This document shows, piece by piece, positions 27,011 through 38,297 of a DNA stretch of 64,000 nucleotides. Each line of letters starts with the position of its first letter. The stretch's first letter is position 1. Origin of the DNA: Nymphaea colorata. Lineage: Eukaryota; Streptophyta; Magnoliopsida; Nymphaeales; Nymphaeaceae. The notes under the pieces are model-generated. The model was not told where the DNA came from, ran no database searches, and saw only the letters and a list, made by a program, of their open reading frames with translations. The stretch is taken from the NCBI RefSeq assembly GCF_008831285.2, contig NC_045140.1, positions 10,662,505 through 10,726,504 of the forward strand. The letters run 5' to 3'. Made by a program: the position numbers and the translations under genes.

Positions 27011-28969
27011 GGGGAAACCACACAAAAGTGACGCACGCCTGGCCATCCTAGTGGCACCGGGAGGGATGATGGAAGCAGTGGAAGCTCCAATCCTATGCAA
27101 TTCCTGCCGAAACCTGGCAAGGCAAGAGTGGGAGGTCGGCGCAACAACGACAACAAAAGAAGAACGCAAGAGATCAAGTTGCTCCTATGGGAGAGAAACC
27201 TTAAGAGCAGCAAGCGCATCTAGAAGGAAGATGTCTAACTCAACATCTAACAAGGGAGAGACAGGTGGCAACCTATCGGGCAGGAGGGACAAACAGTAGG
27301 TCTTGTGGTGGGACCTGTTTGCATCCCAAAATTTTCATTGGTTTTGGAGTGCTCCAGAAAAATGAGGTTTTTGTTTTGAAAGAGGAAAGAAAGGGACTCG
27401 CCCGCCGGTACGAGAATCGATCGTTCCCGGACCCTTTACCGGAGGTAATCAACCCAAGGACTATGTTTATCATTGATGCATTTCGTTTTAACTTAAACAT
27501 CTTTTTGATTCTATATACGGTGTAGAAAATATTGAAAGTTTGAAGTTTCAAACTTTTGAAAAGGTTCTTGAAAGAATTGCTTGAAAATGTGAAATGTTTT
27601 GAGGACAAAGTGGAACTAGTAAATATCATTTGAAAAACTTGTGAAATCATTTTGAAATCACTTTAGTGTTCTCTTAAGACTTTAAGTAGGTTTGAGATTT
27701 TGCTCTAATTCGGTTACCACCTAGCTAGAGCTCCATCCCTTCTTGCTTAAGTTCTTTTGGAGAGGTGCTTGTGATCATAAATTAAATAAAGTGGGTGAAA
27801 ATGCATGAATGCATTTACCCTATATAATTTAAAGAATGTAAAATATTTATACCGCAACATTCATCTAAAGTCATTCCTACCACAACATACATCTAAGATT
27901 TCGTTGTTATAATTATTGTATATAAGAAGGAAAAGTTTTTGAAAAGGGATAGAGATTGTAGACCATCAAACATGATTCCAATATTGGGTCATTACTTGGT
28001 TTGTGGTCTTATTGAAGTTGGTAAATAGAAAGTTCGTGAGAGGAGAATGTTAAAAAGAATACAAGAGAAAAAACACTCTTATGAAAAGAAAGAGAGAGAG
28101 ATAGAGAAAGATATGCATACATGTATACATACCATCACATATACACATATATGAAAGCTTAAGATAAAAAGATGTATTGATTCGAAGAGAAAAAGAGATT
28201 TTAGAAGAAAAAAAAATCATACGCATATATGGGTATGAGAAATTTTATAAGAGAAGATATTTGTCTTGAAAAGAGGAATAAATATTTGAAAAAGAGGAAA
28301 TGGAGCATATGTACATACGTATTCATGCACATATCAAAATTTATAAAATGGAAAGTGAAAGCATAGAGAGAGAAAGATGGGGGGTCATCATGTTGGCATA
28401 GATGTATATAACATGTATATACATCCATACCTTCACAAGATTAGAAATCACATTAAAGTTTAATGTGGGCCGGATGGGAGCTTGGACTCATGCAAGAGTT
28501 TAAGCTAAGTCCCTAAGGCCATGTTAGAAGGTTCATTTTGTAAATGTTTTAGAAAATAAGATTTATATAAGCATAGAATGTTATTATTTAGTTTGTTGTA
28601 AGGGATATATTTCTTCTACCGTTGGGTATGGAAGAAAAACAAGCAACATAACAAGACATTCGTTAGGGTTTCTAATAGGATGGTTAAGAAGGAAACTAGC
28701 GTAAAATGACATGCAAATACATATTAACATGTACATTTTCGTGAGGGTATATCCCGGAGTTGGACAAATCCCAACCTCAAAAATTAATATAAAAATAAAG
28801 AGTCCCCAAACCACACTCTCATTCCCATCATACATACACATATAAACAACAAAACCAAGCAATTATGCATGGATAGTATATAGATAATATTCAAGGAAGG
28901 AAAGAGAGAAAGAAGATGATGAAAAGTGCAAGGTTCAATTAGAAGGGAGGACATAATGTAACTATGAAA

Positions 28970-29890
28970 TGATATGTCACCTCATTTTCTTATGTTCCCG
29001 GTGCACTTGAGTTATAGCCTCTTGACTCTGAAATAGAAATTGAGAGCTATCTCCTTTGGCCATGGAGAAATAAGAAATAGAGGAAAATAAAAGAAAGCAA
29101 AAGAACAACAAGAATGTATTCATGAAAAGAAAGAACATGATTAAAATGAAAGATCATCTCATCTTTCCATGCTCCCGGTATACTTCAGCATAGCCTCTTG
29201 TCTTTAAAAAGAGATTGAGTGCTACCTCCTTTAGTCATGGGGAGATGAAGATGAGGAGAAAATGTAGAAAGAAGAACAATGCTATATTTAATAAAAGAGA
29301 CCATGATTCAATCATGAAATGAAAGATCCTCTCATCTTTTCATGCTCCCAATGCACTTGAGCATAGCCTCTTGTCTCTAAAAAGAGATTGAGTGCTATCT
29401 CTTTTGGCCATGGGAAGATGAATATGAGAAAATAAAAAAAGAAAGACAATGCTATATTCAATAAAAGAGGAAACATGATTCAATCATGAAATGAAAGATC
29501 CTTTCATCTTTTCATACTCCCAATGCACTTGAGCATAGCCTCTTGTCTCTAAAAAGAGATTGAGTGCTATCTCCTTTGGCTATGAGAAGAGGAGGAAGAA
29601 AGAAAAGAAAAATAACAAGAACAAGGCTATATTGAAGAAAGGAAATAACAATAACAACAATAATATATTCATGAAGAGAAAAAACAACAACAACAAGAAT
29701 ATATTGAAGAGAAGAAAGAGCAAAAAGATATTAACGAAGAGAAAGAAGAACAACAACAACAATGCTTAAAAGAACATGATTTAATCATAAAATAAAATAT
29801 CATCTCATCTTCTCATTGTTCTCGGTGCACTTGAGCATAACCTCTTGTCTCTAAAAAGAGGTTGAGTGCTATCTCCTTTGGCCATAGGGA
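28970..29890. repeat. About 175-bp tandem repeat inside the solo LTR
   Basis: Five copies of a unit with CTCATCTTTTCATGCTCCC, GCACTTGAGCATAGCCTCTT, AAAAGAGATTGAGTGCTATC and CTCCTTTGGCCATGG begin near 28980, 29158, 29333, 29504 and 29803. The last is separated by an AAC-rich expansion (29640-29762). Confidence 0.9.
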
Positions 29891-30221
29891 GATGAAGATG
29901 AGAAGAGAAAATCAAAGAGAAATGAGAGGGATGATGGTTACATACCTCTAAAATGACCTAAGGAAGATGAACACTTTCACTTGAAGATCCCCTTTGAGTG
30001 GAGCTCTAAGATGATGCTTCCAAGAGGATTGTACCTTGCTCCAAGTTGGAGAATAAAATGGAGAATGGAAGAGGGAGAGAGAGAGAGCTCAAGAAAAACT
30101 CTAAGTCTTCAAGTGAGAATACACTAGAGTTTCTGCCAACGGCCAATCTTGCCCAAAAGGGGGGGGGGATTGAGAGTTATTTATAGAAGATTTTGGAGCC
30201 AAAACCCTAAATTTGAATTTT

Positions 30222-30625
30222 TTGACTCAAAAAGACTAAAATCACCCTCTAAAAGAAGGTTTTTGGTAAAAAGGAGTGGCAAATTGGTCTTGTTTACCCA
30301 AAAAAACTAAAATCACCCTCTAAAAGGAGGTTTTTGGTCAAAAGGAGGGACAAATTGGTCTTGTTCACCCAAAAAGACTAAAATCACCCTCTAAAAGGAG
30401 GTTTTTGGTCAAAAAGAGGGGCAAATCGGTCTTGTTTATCCAAAAAGACTAAAATCACCATCTAAAAGGAGGTTTTTTGGTAAAAAAGGAGGGGCAAATC
30501 GGTCTTGTTTACTCAAAAAGACTAAAATCACCATCTAAAAGGAGGGGCAAATCGGTCTTATTTATCCAAAAAGATTAAAATCACCCTCTAAAAGGAGGTT
30601 TTTGGTCAAAAGGAGGGGAAAATTG
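30222..30625. repeat. About 70-bp tandem repeat inside the solo LTR
   Basis: Unit AAAAAGACTAAAATCACC, CTCTAAAAGGAGG, TTTTTGGTCAAAAGGAG, GGCAAATCGGTCTTGTTTA is repeated about six times, with one shortened copy near 30517-30567. Confidence 0.95.
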
Positions 30626-30811
30626 GTTTTAAATGATTGATTTGGATCTGAACTTGGGTTTTGGATCTAATTTAGATCTGAAAGTTGTATTTTGGATTTC
30701 ATTTGGATCTAAGAGTTGTATTTTGGATTTGAATCTTGTGCTTAAATTTGAGTTTCGCACTTGGATAAAACATCATAATATTTTAGAAAAATTTGGGGTG
30801 ATTACAGGACC

Positions 30812-31533
30812 AAGCAACCGAGCAAAAGAGAGAGGAGAGGATAGGGGGCAGTGGTGGGTGCAGAATCGGGATGCAGGACAGGGAAAAAAGTGTCAACACA
30901 AGGGAAGTGGGAGAGGTCACGGCTAACATGGGGGAGGGGTAGGCAGGCGGGGTTGCAAGGACAGCCACGATTGAGCCTAGAGAGCAATATCTATAGGGAA
31001 GACAAGTGGGTGGTAAAGCGACAACCAAAAGAAATAGAAGAAAACCAGAGCAGGTAGGCAAAAAAGGAGGTCCTCGGTGGTAGAGGGGGGCCGATAACAA
31101 GGGTATAGAGCAAGGAACAGGCAACGGAGGGAGATGGACTGACTGGGGGCGATGAAACCCTAGAGGTCAGGGCAACGAAGGCCGCAATCTAAAAAAACTG
31201 AGCAACAACAGTGACCTCAAGGGGACGACCCCCTATAGACGGGCGGGCAGACTGTGATGGTGCAAAGGACCAGATGTTGCCAAGATCAGACTGAGCAGTA
31301 AGCCGCACAGGGTCGGGGCATTCCCAGGTGGATGCACACGAACCCCCAGCTCGCAAAGAAGAAAAAGGAAGGGGCAAACAAGGTACCTTGGGGGTGCGCG
31401 GCAGGACTCCTTGGAGAAGGCAAAGCTGGCTCCAACGGTGAGGGAAGCAAGGGCGGGAGCTGTGACGGCGGGAACTCGGCAAGCGAAGAACATTGGTGCA
31501 ATAAACCACCTTGGCTGTAGATCGGCGAGACAT
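30812..31533 (-). pseudogene. LINE 5' region, candidate ORF1 remnant
   Basis: This GC-rich block sits where the LINE 5' part should be, directly above the solo LTR. On the minus strand an ATG at 31533 follows a CT run and opens MSRRSTAKVVYCTNVLRLPS, a 114-residue frame. A second frame continues after a stop near 31190. No CCHC knuckle or other ORF1 motif is visible, so the assignment rests on position only. The flank 31560-31640 is also found near the LINE 3' side at 23290-23360. Confidence 0.4.
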
Positions 31534-31534
31534 C

Positions 31535-31573
<39 letters not shown>

Positions 31574-31640
31574 GCACCGTCGGTTAATTGGGGAGACAGA
31601 ATAAGCACTTTGGGTGGTTGAGAAGGGTTTCTTTAGTTAG

Positions 31641-31999
31641 TATTTTTGAATAAAATACGAGGTGGGCTTGATTAAACCTCCTGAGCAATACTAATCTCGA
31701 ATATCATAATGTTTATTTAATTTGGCTCCCAGTTTAAGAAATAAGTCTTAAGTCAAGCTGCACTATTGTTTTTTTTTTTTTGGGTTAGTTTTCACGATAC
31801 CTCTTCAATTTATATTCTTTTTCCCAAAACTAAATATAAGACTACAAGTTCAGCTGTGCTAAACCAGAATGGTGGTTCAGACATTTCCTTTGAACTCATC
31901 ATTTCTAGCTTACCCAGCGTAGTCTATTACCCAGCATAGTCTAGAACAATAGCATAAACCTGCAGCTACATAAGAAGACACACGGCCACACACACACAC

Positions 32000-32038
<39 letters not shown>

Positions 32039-32238
32039 ATAGTCCAATTTATCCCTTTCGGTTAAGAAAGTATTAGGAATGGAAGATTTCAAAATTTTTA
32101 AGTTGAAATTATATATTTAGGTACTTCACATAAAAGGAGTTGGAAAGATAGACATAGGTAGGCTTGTTTCTTATCTTTGATGTAGATATTTTCTCTACAT
32201 CACCTATATAGATATAGATGGAAAGATAGCCATAGGTA
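31641..32238. other. Non-coding, GA microsatellite
   Basis: Holds a CA then GA run (31981-32035) and copies of a GATAGACATAGGTAGG-like phrase near 32145 and 32225 that belongs to the inverted-repeat structure beginning at 32239. Confidence 0.5.
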
Positions 32239-32311
32239 GGTTGTGAACATCTCCCCTTAGGTGATGTAGATCAAATCTCCGGCATGTGTAAATTAGGACT
32301 CGATGGGCTTA
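32239..32311 (+). repeat. Left arm of perfect 73-bp inverted repeat
   Basis: GGTTGTGAACATCTCCCCTT through CTCGATGGGCTTA is found inverted, base for base, at 33760-33832. The arms are 1.45 kb apart. No matching flanking duplication was found at either end. Confidence 0.95.
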
Positions 32312-33759
32312 TATTCGATCTTTTTTTTTTTGAACAAAGGAGCTGCATATGTAGCACTTTGTGAAATATTTACAAGCTGTGGTCAAGTCAGCATGTATGG
32401 TGATTCACAACCCAAGGACGGTTGCTTAGTTCAATTTGTAGCATCGGTGAAGCTACCAATACTTGTTAAGGAGATTATGTTCATTCTTGTATTTATAGGT
32501 GGTAGAAAGGGGGTTAGGAGTTTAATTGAAGGCAGGAGGCTCGTGATTAAATAATGTAGATGGTGGGAGTTGATTAATTAGAAATTTTGGATGGCCAGCC
32601 ATGAATAATTACAAAATGTAGATGGTGGGCTGTGAGAAAGTATATTGGCACGTGAATTATGGACGTGATGTATAATGGGACATCACAAAAAAAATATATT
32701 TCCGTTTCAAGTACACTGAAGTCGTTGGCCGTATGTAGGATCCGGCATCCACTTAACAAATCAAGAGAAACAGCCACCGCACCAATACAGCAATCGTTCA
32801 GCATCCATCACGTGCTTGTTTACAGTGAGAAGAAGTCACACTAGTGGCCTTCCAGTGTAATTAGTCACATATGTGATCTGATAGCTATCACACACTAATT
32901 GACCATGGTGAGGATAAACGCACACTGGTACTCCCTCAAGGACTAGAACGGAGTTCCACCATCCTTAGCCGTATGTGCGATCCAACATCCATCACGTGCA
33001 TGTTTGTGGGTTGCTGCAAGCATATTAGCACCCCATCCATTCCATGAGTCCAATGGAGCAATCTATGACTGTGACACCTGACCCTTCACAATACCCCATG
33101 CACTTGACTGAAACAATGTGGAATAGTTCATTCTTAAAGAGGTTGTGTGCACCAAGCCACTCTATGAATATGCTAGATGTTTGTACCCGAATATGCTAAA
33201 GTTTACCTCACTTGAAATCAACAACCTTGGCTTTGCATAGTCAGTGTTCAATAATAAAGCCATAGAGTGTTAGTGTATTGAAGTTTGTTAAAGTTTTTTA
33301 CCTAAGTTTTAATCATAAATCTTAGTTGTTTTTTAAAAGCTTATTTTGAAACACATGTTTTTTGAAATTTATTTTGTAAACATGAATGCAAATTAGAAAA
33401 CGATGCGCCTAATTAGAAGTGAATCAAGTTGGAATTACTTCTTATGCCTAAATTAAGAGTAGAGTAGTAAATTTAGCTTGTTCATACTCTAATTAGAAGT
33501 GAATTGTGTGTTCTAATGATCAAAAGGCGGTTAGACTGAAATCAATGCACGCCTAATCTAGCTGAGCGTATTTGAGGATTTCAAGGATAATTATTTGCTC
33601 ACAAACCAATATAGACATCACAGTCAAGTGATAGTCATTTTGAATCTCAATTAGGTTGAGTGTATATAGATGTGTTTCATTAACAAACCAATAATGAAAA
33701 TAAACTCCTAATTTACACATGCCGGAGATTTGATCTACATCACCTAAGATAGCCATAGG
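32312..33759. other. Spacer of the 73-bp inverted repeat
   Basis: AT-rich, non-coding by eye. GCCGTATGT followed by GATCC and CATCCA occurs twice (32727 and 32968). An extra partial copy of the arm in right-arm orientation (TTTACACATGCCGGAGATTT) lies at 33711-33748 just inside the right arm. Confidence 0.6.
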
Positions 33760-33832
33760 TAAGCCCATCGAGTCCTAATTTACACATGCCGGAGATTTGA
33801 TCTACATCACCTAAGGGGAGATGTTCACAACC
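33760..33832 (-). repeat. Right arm of perfect 73-bp inverted repeat
   Basis: Exact reverse complement of 32239-32311. It forms a short tandem with the partial copy at 33711-33748, joined by ATAGCCATAGGTA. Confidence 0.95.
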
Positions 33833-34734
33833 TTGATTTGGACAATGTACACCCTTCTGTAGTTTTTGCTCATGTAATTTGTTAACTGATAGTCGTTTTT
33901 TATTTTTAATGTAGATTATGTTGCCAACCTGTGGGAAAAGGATGCTCATTGGGTGTTCTACGTGGTCAACTTCACACACGAGATTTGCTATACATGGTGT
34001 TTATGAGATACTACCCGTGTATGAACTACAAAAACCTACATATACCTTGGATGGCTTTTTTCTCAAGAGAACACTAGGGGCAAGTCTTGATGATTTCATG
34101 TACCACTGGGCAAAGCAAATCTCCATGCAGTCGAATAATTGGTTGAGGAATATTCAACTTATAAAGTCCGTTTTGCTGGAAGAACTTGTGCACTTCACCC
34201 AAAGTGATATGCCTTACTTCTAAGCGTAACTCTGCAAGCATATGATCAACTACATTGATCGTAAGCACATAAACAACCCTGCTTCGAAGCAAGGACTGGT
34301 GGATGCCTAAGCAGAAAAACTAAAGACAAACGAAATTAGTCCATCCCTATGAACATGCAATTACATTGGCTTCAAAAAAAATTGTTTCAACTAAACGTAG
34401 CATGTTATCAGAAGGGGTCAATACTCAAAACCAAACCGACTATCATCCACGTACCGGCCAAAAACACCAAGTCAATGTTATATACTTAATTGGAAAATAA
34501 GATGCACGCTTTTGTATCAAAGCCAATAACGTTGCTACGAGCCAAGCGCATTAGCCTCCACAAACTGGCCAACAATTACCCTATTATTTCCAAAAGTTTA
34601 TGTTAATCATTTCTTAAAATGATTATTTTTACAATGAATTTCAAGAATTTTTGCCCTCCAATGCTTCAATCCCCCTTAACGTTGATCAACTCCTTTCTTG
34701 ATTTGATTGTCGACTCTATGTGGTACTCACTTGG
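33833..34734. other. Non-coding, no recognised feature
   Basis: Open frames near 33918-34223 and their antisense partners match nothing I recognise. Confidence 0.45.
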
Positions 34735-35530
34735 ATGTAATTTTGGATTTAGATTCAGATTCAAATATGGATGAAATCCAAATGGTCACATAGAGACCCA
34801 AAACCAGATATTAGATCTAACTGTAGACCTAAATCGAAGCTTTAGATTCAAAATTGAGCCCCATATCCAAATCTAGATCCAATCCCAGCTATCCAAAACC
34901 GAGCCCTAGATCCGAATAAAAGATCTAGATTCAAAACGAGACTTAGATCCAAATCCCATATCTAAATCCAAAAGTAAAAACTAGATCCAAATCTGGATCC
35001 AAATCCAAACTCTAGATTCAAAACCAATCCCAAGATCAAATATGGATCCAAATCCCTGGTCTAGATCTAAAACTGAGCCACATATACAAATCAAACTCAA
35101 GCTTTTGGAGGCAAAACCAAGCCATAAATCCCAAACAGAATTTCTGATCTAAACCTAGCTCCAAATCCAAATTATGTGCCAATTTGATCCAAATCTGAAC
35201 CTTGGATCCAATTTACATCTAATCTATTTCCCATATCTAGATCCGTATTTCGCTCCTTTCTCCATTTGATACAATGGCATATTCCTCCTCAACTACATAT
35301 CCAAATCATTAATTTAGATCAAATCCAAAATTCCAGATCCAAATACGAGATTATTAAAAACCAAACAGGTTATTCTAGATCCATTCTTAGGTTTGGATCC
35401 AAATATAATCTCTAGGTCCATTTCAAAATCCAAGTCCATGCTCGATATTCATATCCATTGCTTGTATCCATTTCAAGCTCCAAAATTCCACTCTTGACTC
35501 ACCTCTATGCTTGGATCCAAATCTGGATCA
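34735..35530. repeat. GATCCAAAT-type degenerate tract
   Basis: About 800 bp made almost wholly of variants of AGATCCAAATC, TAGATTCAAA and TGGATCCAAAT. Spacing is irregular, so it is not a clean tandem array. It uses the same vocabulary as 14870-15530 and the complement of 30633-30770. Confidence 0.8.
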
Positions 35531-36059
35531 ACATCCTGTCCCGAACCCTTGCCAGGCCCAAAGATTGAGGCATAGTGCTTATTTCCCAAAAGAGCCGTAG
35601 TTTCTACTGGAAATATCCGTTATTTTCCCCAAAATACCCTTATTTTTTCCAAAACACCCCCAGAAAACTGTTTTCTCTATATGTGGCAGCACATTGCTGA
35701 TGTGGCAGCATGAGCTTAGCTTGGCTGGGCCAAGTCGGCCTGTCCAGGTCGCACGTGTGGCTGGCAAGTCCAACCTTTTTAGCCTGCCACTCAGCCAGGC
35801 CGAGGCTGGCTAGACCTAAGCGCCACATGCCCCTACCTTTGGTCACCCCTATTTTTTATCATTAATGTAACTATGTTATTTTTAAGTAACAGTGACTGGA
35901 AAATCCTAAAATGTAAAAAGGCTACTATGCCCTTGAACTCAAATTGAGCCTCCTTCCTAGATAGACAGGCCTAATTTCTCTCCTCTAAGACATTTGCTAA
36001 ACCCTTGGAGCTCTCTCTCTCCTCCTCTAGCTTTCTTCTTTTCCTTCTTCAACCTCTCT
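35531..36059. other. Non-coding, no recognised feature
   Basis: Moderately GC-rich 35680-35850 with repeated GGCC/GGCTGG phrases, then AT-rich. No coding signal. Confidence 0.45.
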
Positions 36060-37195
36060 TTTTCATTCATAAATGTATGTGGGATGGTGATCGGCCTTCA
36101 GATCGCCTTGCGCATTGAGAAGTGGTTGCCCTTTTACGTCTTCTTAGGGGTGCTGGGATTACCAACCTTGTTCTTGGTGGTGGCGTCTGGCAACTGAACA
36201 CTTTCCCATCACCTTGTTTATTTGCTTCAAATTTGACTTGTCTTCCCCTAGTGATTGGAGTACTTCCGTCTCTCACACCTCTCCCTCTCACTTTTGGTGC
36301 GACCTACTTTCTTTCCTTCCTTTCTTCCTTCGCCTTGCTGACCTTCCATCGTTCGCATCCCCATCCCGGCCACTTTCACCTTCCCATTCACTTTTTTTTC
36401 TTGCTACCTGGCCTCCTTTGGTTCTTTCGTGGGGTCGCTCTCACCCCGATCTCTTTAATCCCCTAGCCCTTCTCCTTGTGCCACTACTTTTGTTTGACTT
36501 TTTCTTGCTGGCCACATCAACACTTTTGACCACTTGTAGCGCCTTGACATCAGTTTAGCTAACCAGTGCCCCATCTGTCTTGCCGCGACTGAGTCTTGGG
36601 TTCACTTTTTTACCTCTTGTCCTTTTTTCTTTAGTGCTGTTGTCTTTTCCTAGCCTTCTATTGTTAGTAGCCTTTCAAATACACTATTCATTTGTCTTTT
36701 TTTCCTCTTCTGTCCTTCTCCCTGCCTGACGGTTTCCTGGGGTCGTGTCTGGAGGTTGTGGCTCATTTAAGCTTGGTGGCGCATTTGAGAAGAGCGCAAC
36801 AACAGGGTCTTCAGGGGCACCTTTTCCTCGTCAGAGTCTATAACTCATCTTGTGTAGGAGGATGTACATTTTGCCATTCGGCTATGACGTCGTCATTCGT
36901 CTGCGGTTGGGTAATTGTGTCGCTCTGTCTCCCCATTCCCTCTTCACCCCTCTTATTTTGTTTTACTGTACATTTGTATTGTATATTTTGTCTTGTCTCC
37001 AAATTTTGGTTTTGATTCTCATTTTATCGGCTCTCTTTCTCTATCTCTCTTCATCCCTTTCCTCCTTCAACTTCTCTCTTTCTCTATCTCTCTTCATCCC
37101 TTTCCTCCTTCAACCTCTCCCTTTCTCTATCCCTCTTCATCCCTTTCCTCCTTCAACCTCTCCCTTTCTCTATCCCTCTTCATCCCTTATAGCTT
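36060..37195 (+). mobile_element. 5'-truncated LINE tail, same family as the 23.5-kb LINE
   Basis: From about 36064 the plus strand matches the 3' part of the minus-strand LINE. GGATGGTGATCGGCCTTCAG and the peptide AL RIEKWLPFYVFLGVLGLP correspond to 24568-24480, and the CTTGTCTCCAAATTTTGG and TTATCGGCTCTC region matches about 23520-23570. The break near 36060 marks a 5' truncation, normal for LINEs. The C-terminal coding part is frameshifted. No poly(A) tail is present; the end is a CT-rich tandem repeat. Confidence 0.75.
37027..37190. repeat. 43-bp tandem repeat at LINE 3' end
   Basis: Unit CTTCAACCTCTCCCTTTCTC plus TATCCCTCTTCATCCCTTTCC repeats about 3.5 times. It forms the 3' end of the LINE fragment and may have replaced the poly(A) tail. 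Confidence 0.93.
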
Positions 37196-37548
37196 GATCT
37201 TCTTGACATTCTTCATTAAACATACATCTCTAGCAAAAAGAGACCTTTGAGGAGCTCGTAGTGGACTCGTGGAACTCGTCCCCAACTCATCGGAATCATC
37301 TATGTCTCAAACTCTACTTTAAGATATGTATTTTTTTTCTAAAATTTTCTTCTCTCTTTCTTTCATAGCAAGCCAATAAAGGTCTTAATATTTCTTTGAA
37401 ACTAAAGATCTGCCTTGAAGCTCCAAGAGCATGACAAGACAAGCATGGCCATCATGTTTTGACTAATCTCTTTCTCGCTCCATTTTTCTTTTTCATTATT
37501 ATTATTTCCCTCTACTAACTAGTTTCTCTTCTCTTATTTCACTTTTCT

Positions 37549-37580
<32 letters not shown>

Positions 37581-38297
37581 TATAATATATTCCTTTCTTT
37601 TTTCTTTCTTCCCCTCTTTTAATCTCTCTCTTTCTCTCTCAATTGTCGCATCTTTATCTTTGAAACCACCCCTAACCCCTTTCACTTTGTGATTCCTTTT
37701 TAGTGTTCCCATTACTCACCTAGATTTTCAGTATATTCATGAGTGACTCATTACATCATGATTTGGTCTAATCAATATTTGAAAAGCTTTTCTTTTTCGT
37801 TTCGGTTGCTCATAGATATCTGTTATGGTAGGAATCATTTGTCTTTTTCTGAAATATATGGACTTAACACACATACACAATATATTTACGAATTATTCAA
37901 AAGTATATCTCCAAGAAGCTTCTAAATCTTGATATTTTCACATTTCAACACCGAATCTTTACTTTTTTCCCATGCTATGTTGATTTTCAAAATATGTACA
38001 GTATTGCAAAGTTTCTTCCTTTTATTGTCCTATGATGAATAAGCACATGGTACACCGTTGACGATTGGAATTTACAACTCATTTCTTCTCAAAGTAAAAT
38101 AAAGAGTGCTTGATTCCATGGACAAATTAAGTGGTGGTAGCTTCCACAAACATGGTGGCAGAAGACGGTTCTCCATGTACTCCAGTTGTTCCAATAAACT
38201 TGAACCTTTTAGCAGTTAAATGCATATCAGGTTTTGAACAGAACTGGAGGAGCTGAAATTGGCATCATCTAAGTCCCAGGCTGCCATAGCTTATTCA
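37196..38297. other. Non-coding; 3' flank of the ankyrin pseudogene
   Basis: Contains a TA run (37551-37585). AAAGAGTGCTTGATTCCATGG occurs at 38100 and again at 38334, the second copy at the very end of the pseudogene. Confidence 0.5.

Larger units (their letters stand above)
27316..30806. mobile_element. Giant solo LTR (3.5 kb) inside the LINE
   Basis: The segment starts TGTTTGCATCCCAAAATTTT and ends TTTGGGGTGATTACA, giving TGT...ACA ends with a loose inverted repeat (ATCCC/GGGGT). It is flanked by the identical 5-bp sequence GGACC at 27311-27315 and 30807-30811. LINE sequence resumes on both sides. It lacks gag or pol, so the simplest reading is a solo LTR left by recombination between two LTRs of a large element. 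Internal arrays at 28970-29890 and 30222-30625 and a CGCCCGCCGGTACGAGAATCG motif near 27398 may help identify the family. LTRs of this size are known in Ogre/Tat-type gypsy elements; that link is inference. Confidence 0.8.
23500..31640 (-). mobile_element. L1-type LINE, split by a solo LTR
   Basis: Minus-strand order is: 5' region with a CT run (about 31640-31535), a GC-rich open region (31533-30812), then after an inserted solo LTR (30806-27316) an apurinic endonuclease (from 27010), reverse transcriptase (25925-24700) and a 3' tail. Without the insertion it is about 4.6 kb. The tail matches a second copy at 36060-37195 on the plus strand. Many frameshifts show it is inactive. No poly(A) end is obvious near 23500, where it runs into GA-rich repeats. 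Confidence 0.8.

Noticed and set aside
29560-29769. Lys/Asn-rich open frame and its Leu/Phe-rich antisense
   Set aside because: Produced by an AAC/AAG-rich expansion in the solo LTR; no protein character.
30222-30625. Regular repeats that could suggest a CRISPR-like array
   Set aside because: Whole 70-bp units are repeated without unique spacers, inside a plant LTR.
36692-37250. Overlapping 107-115-codon frames on the plus strand
   Set aside because: They fall in the 3' tail and CT-rich repeat of the LINE fragment and are low-complexity.
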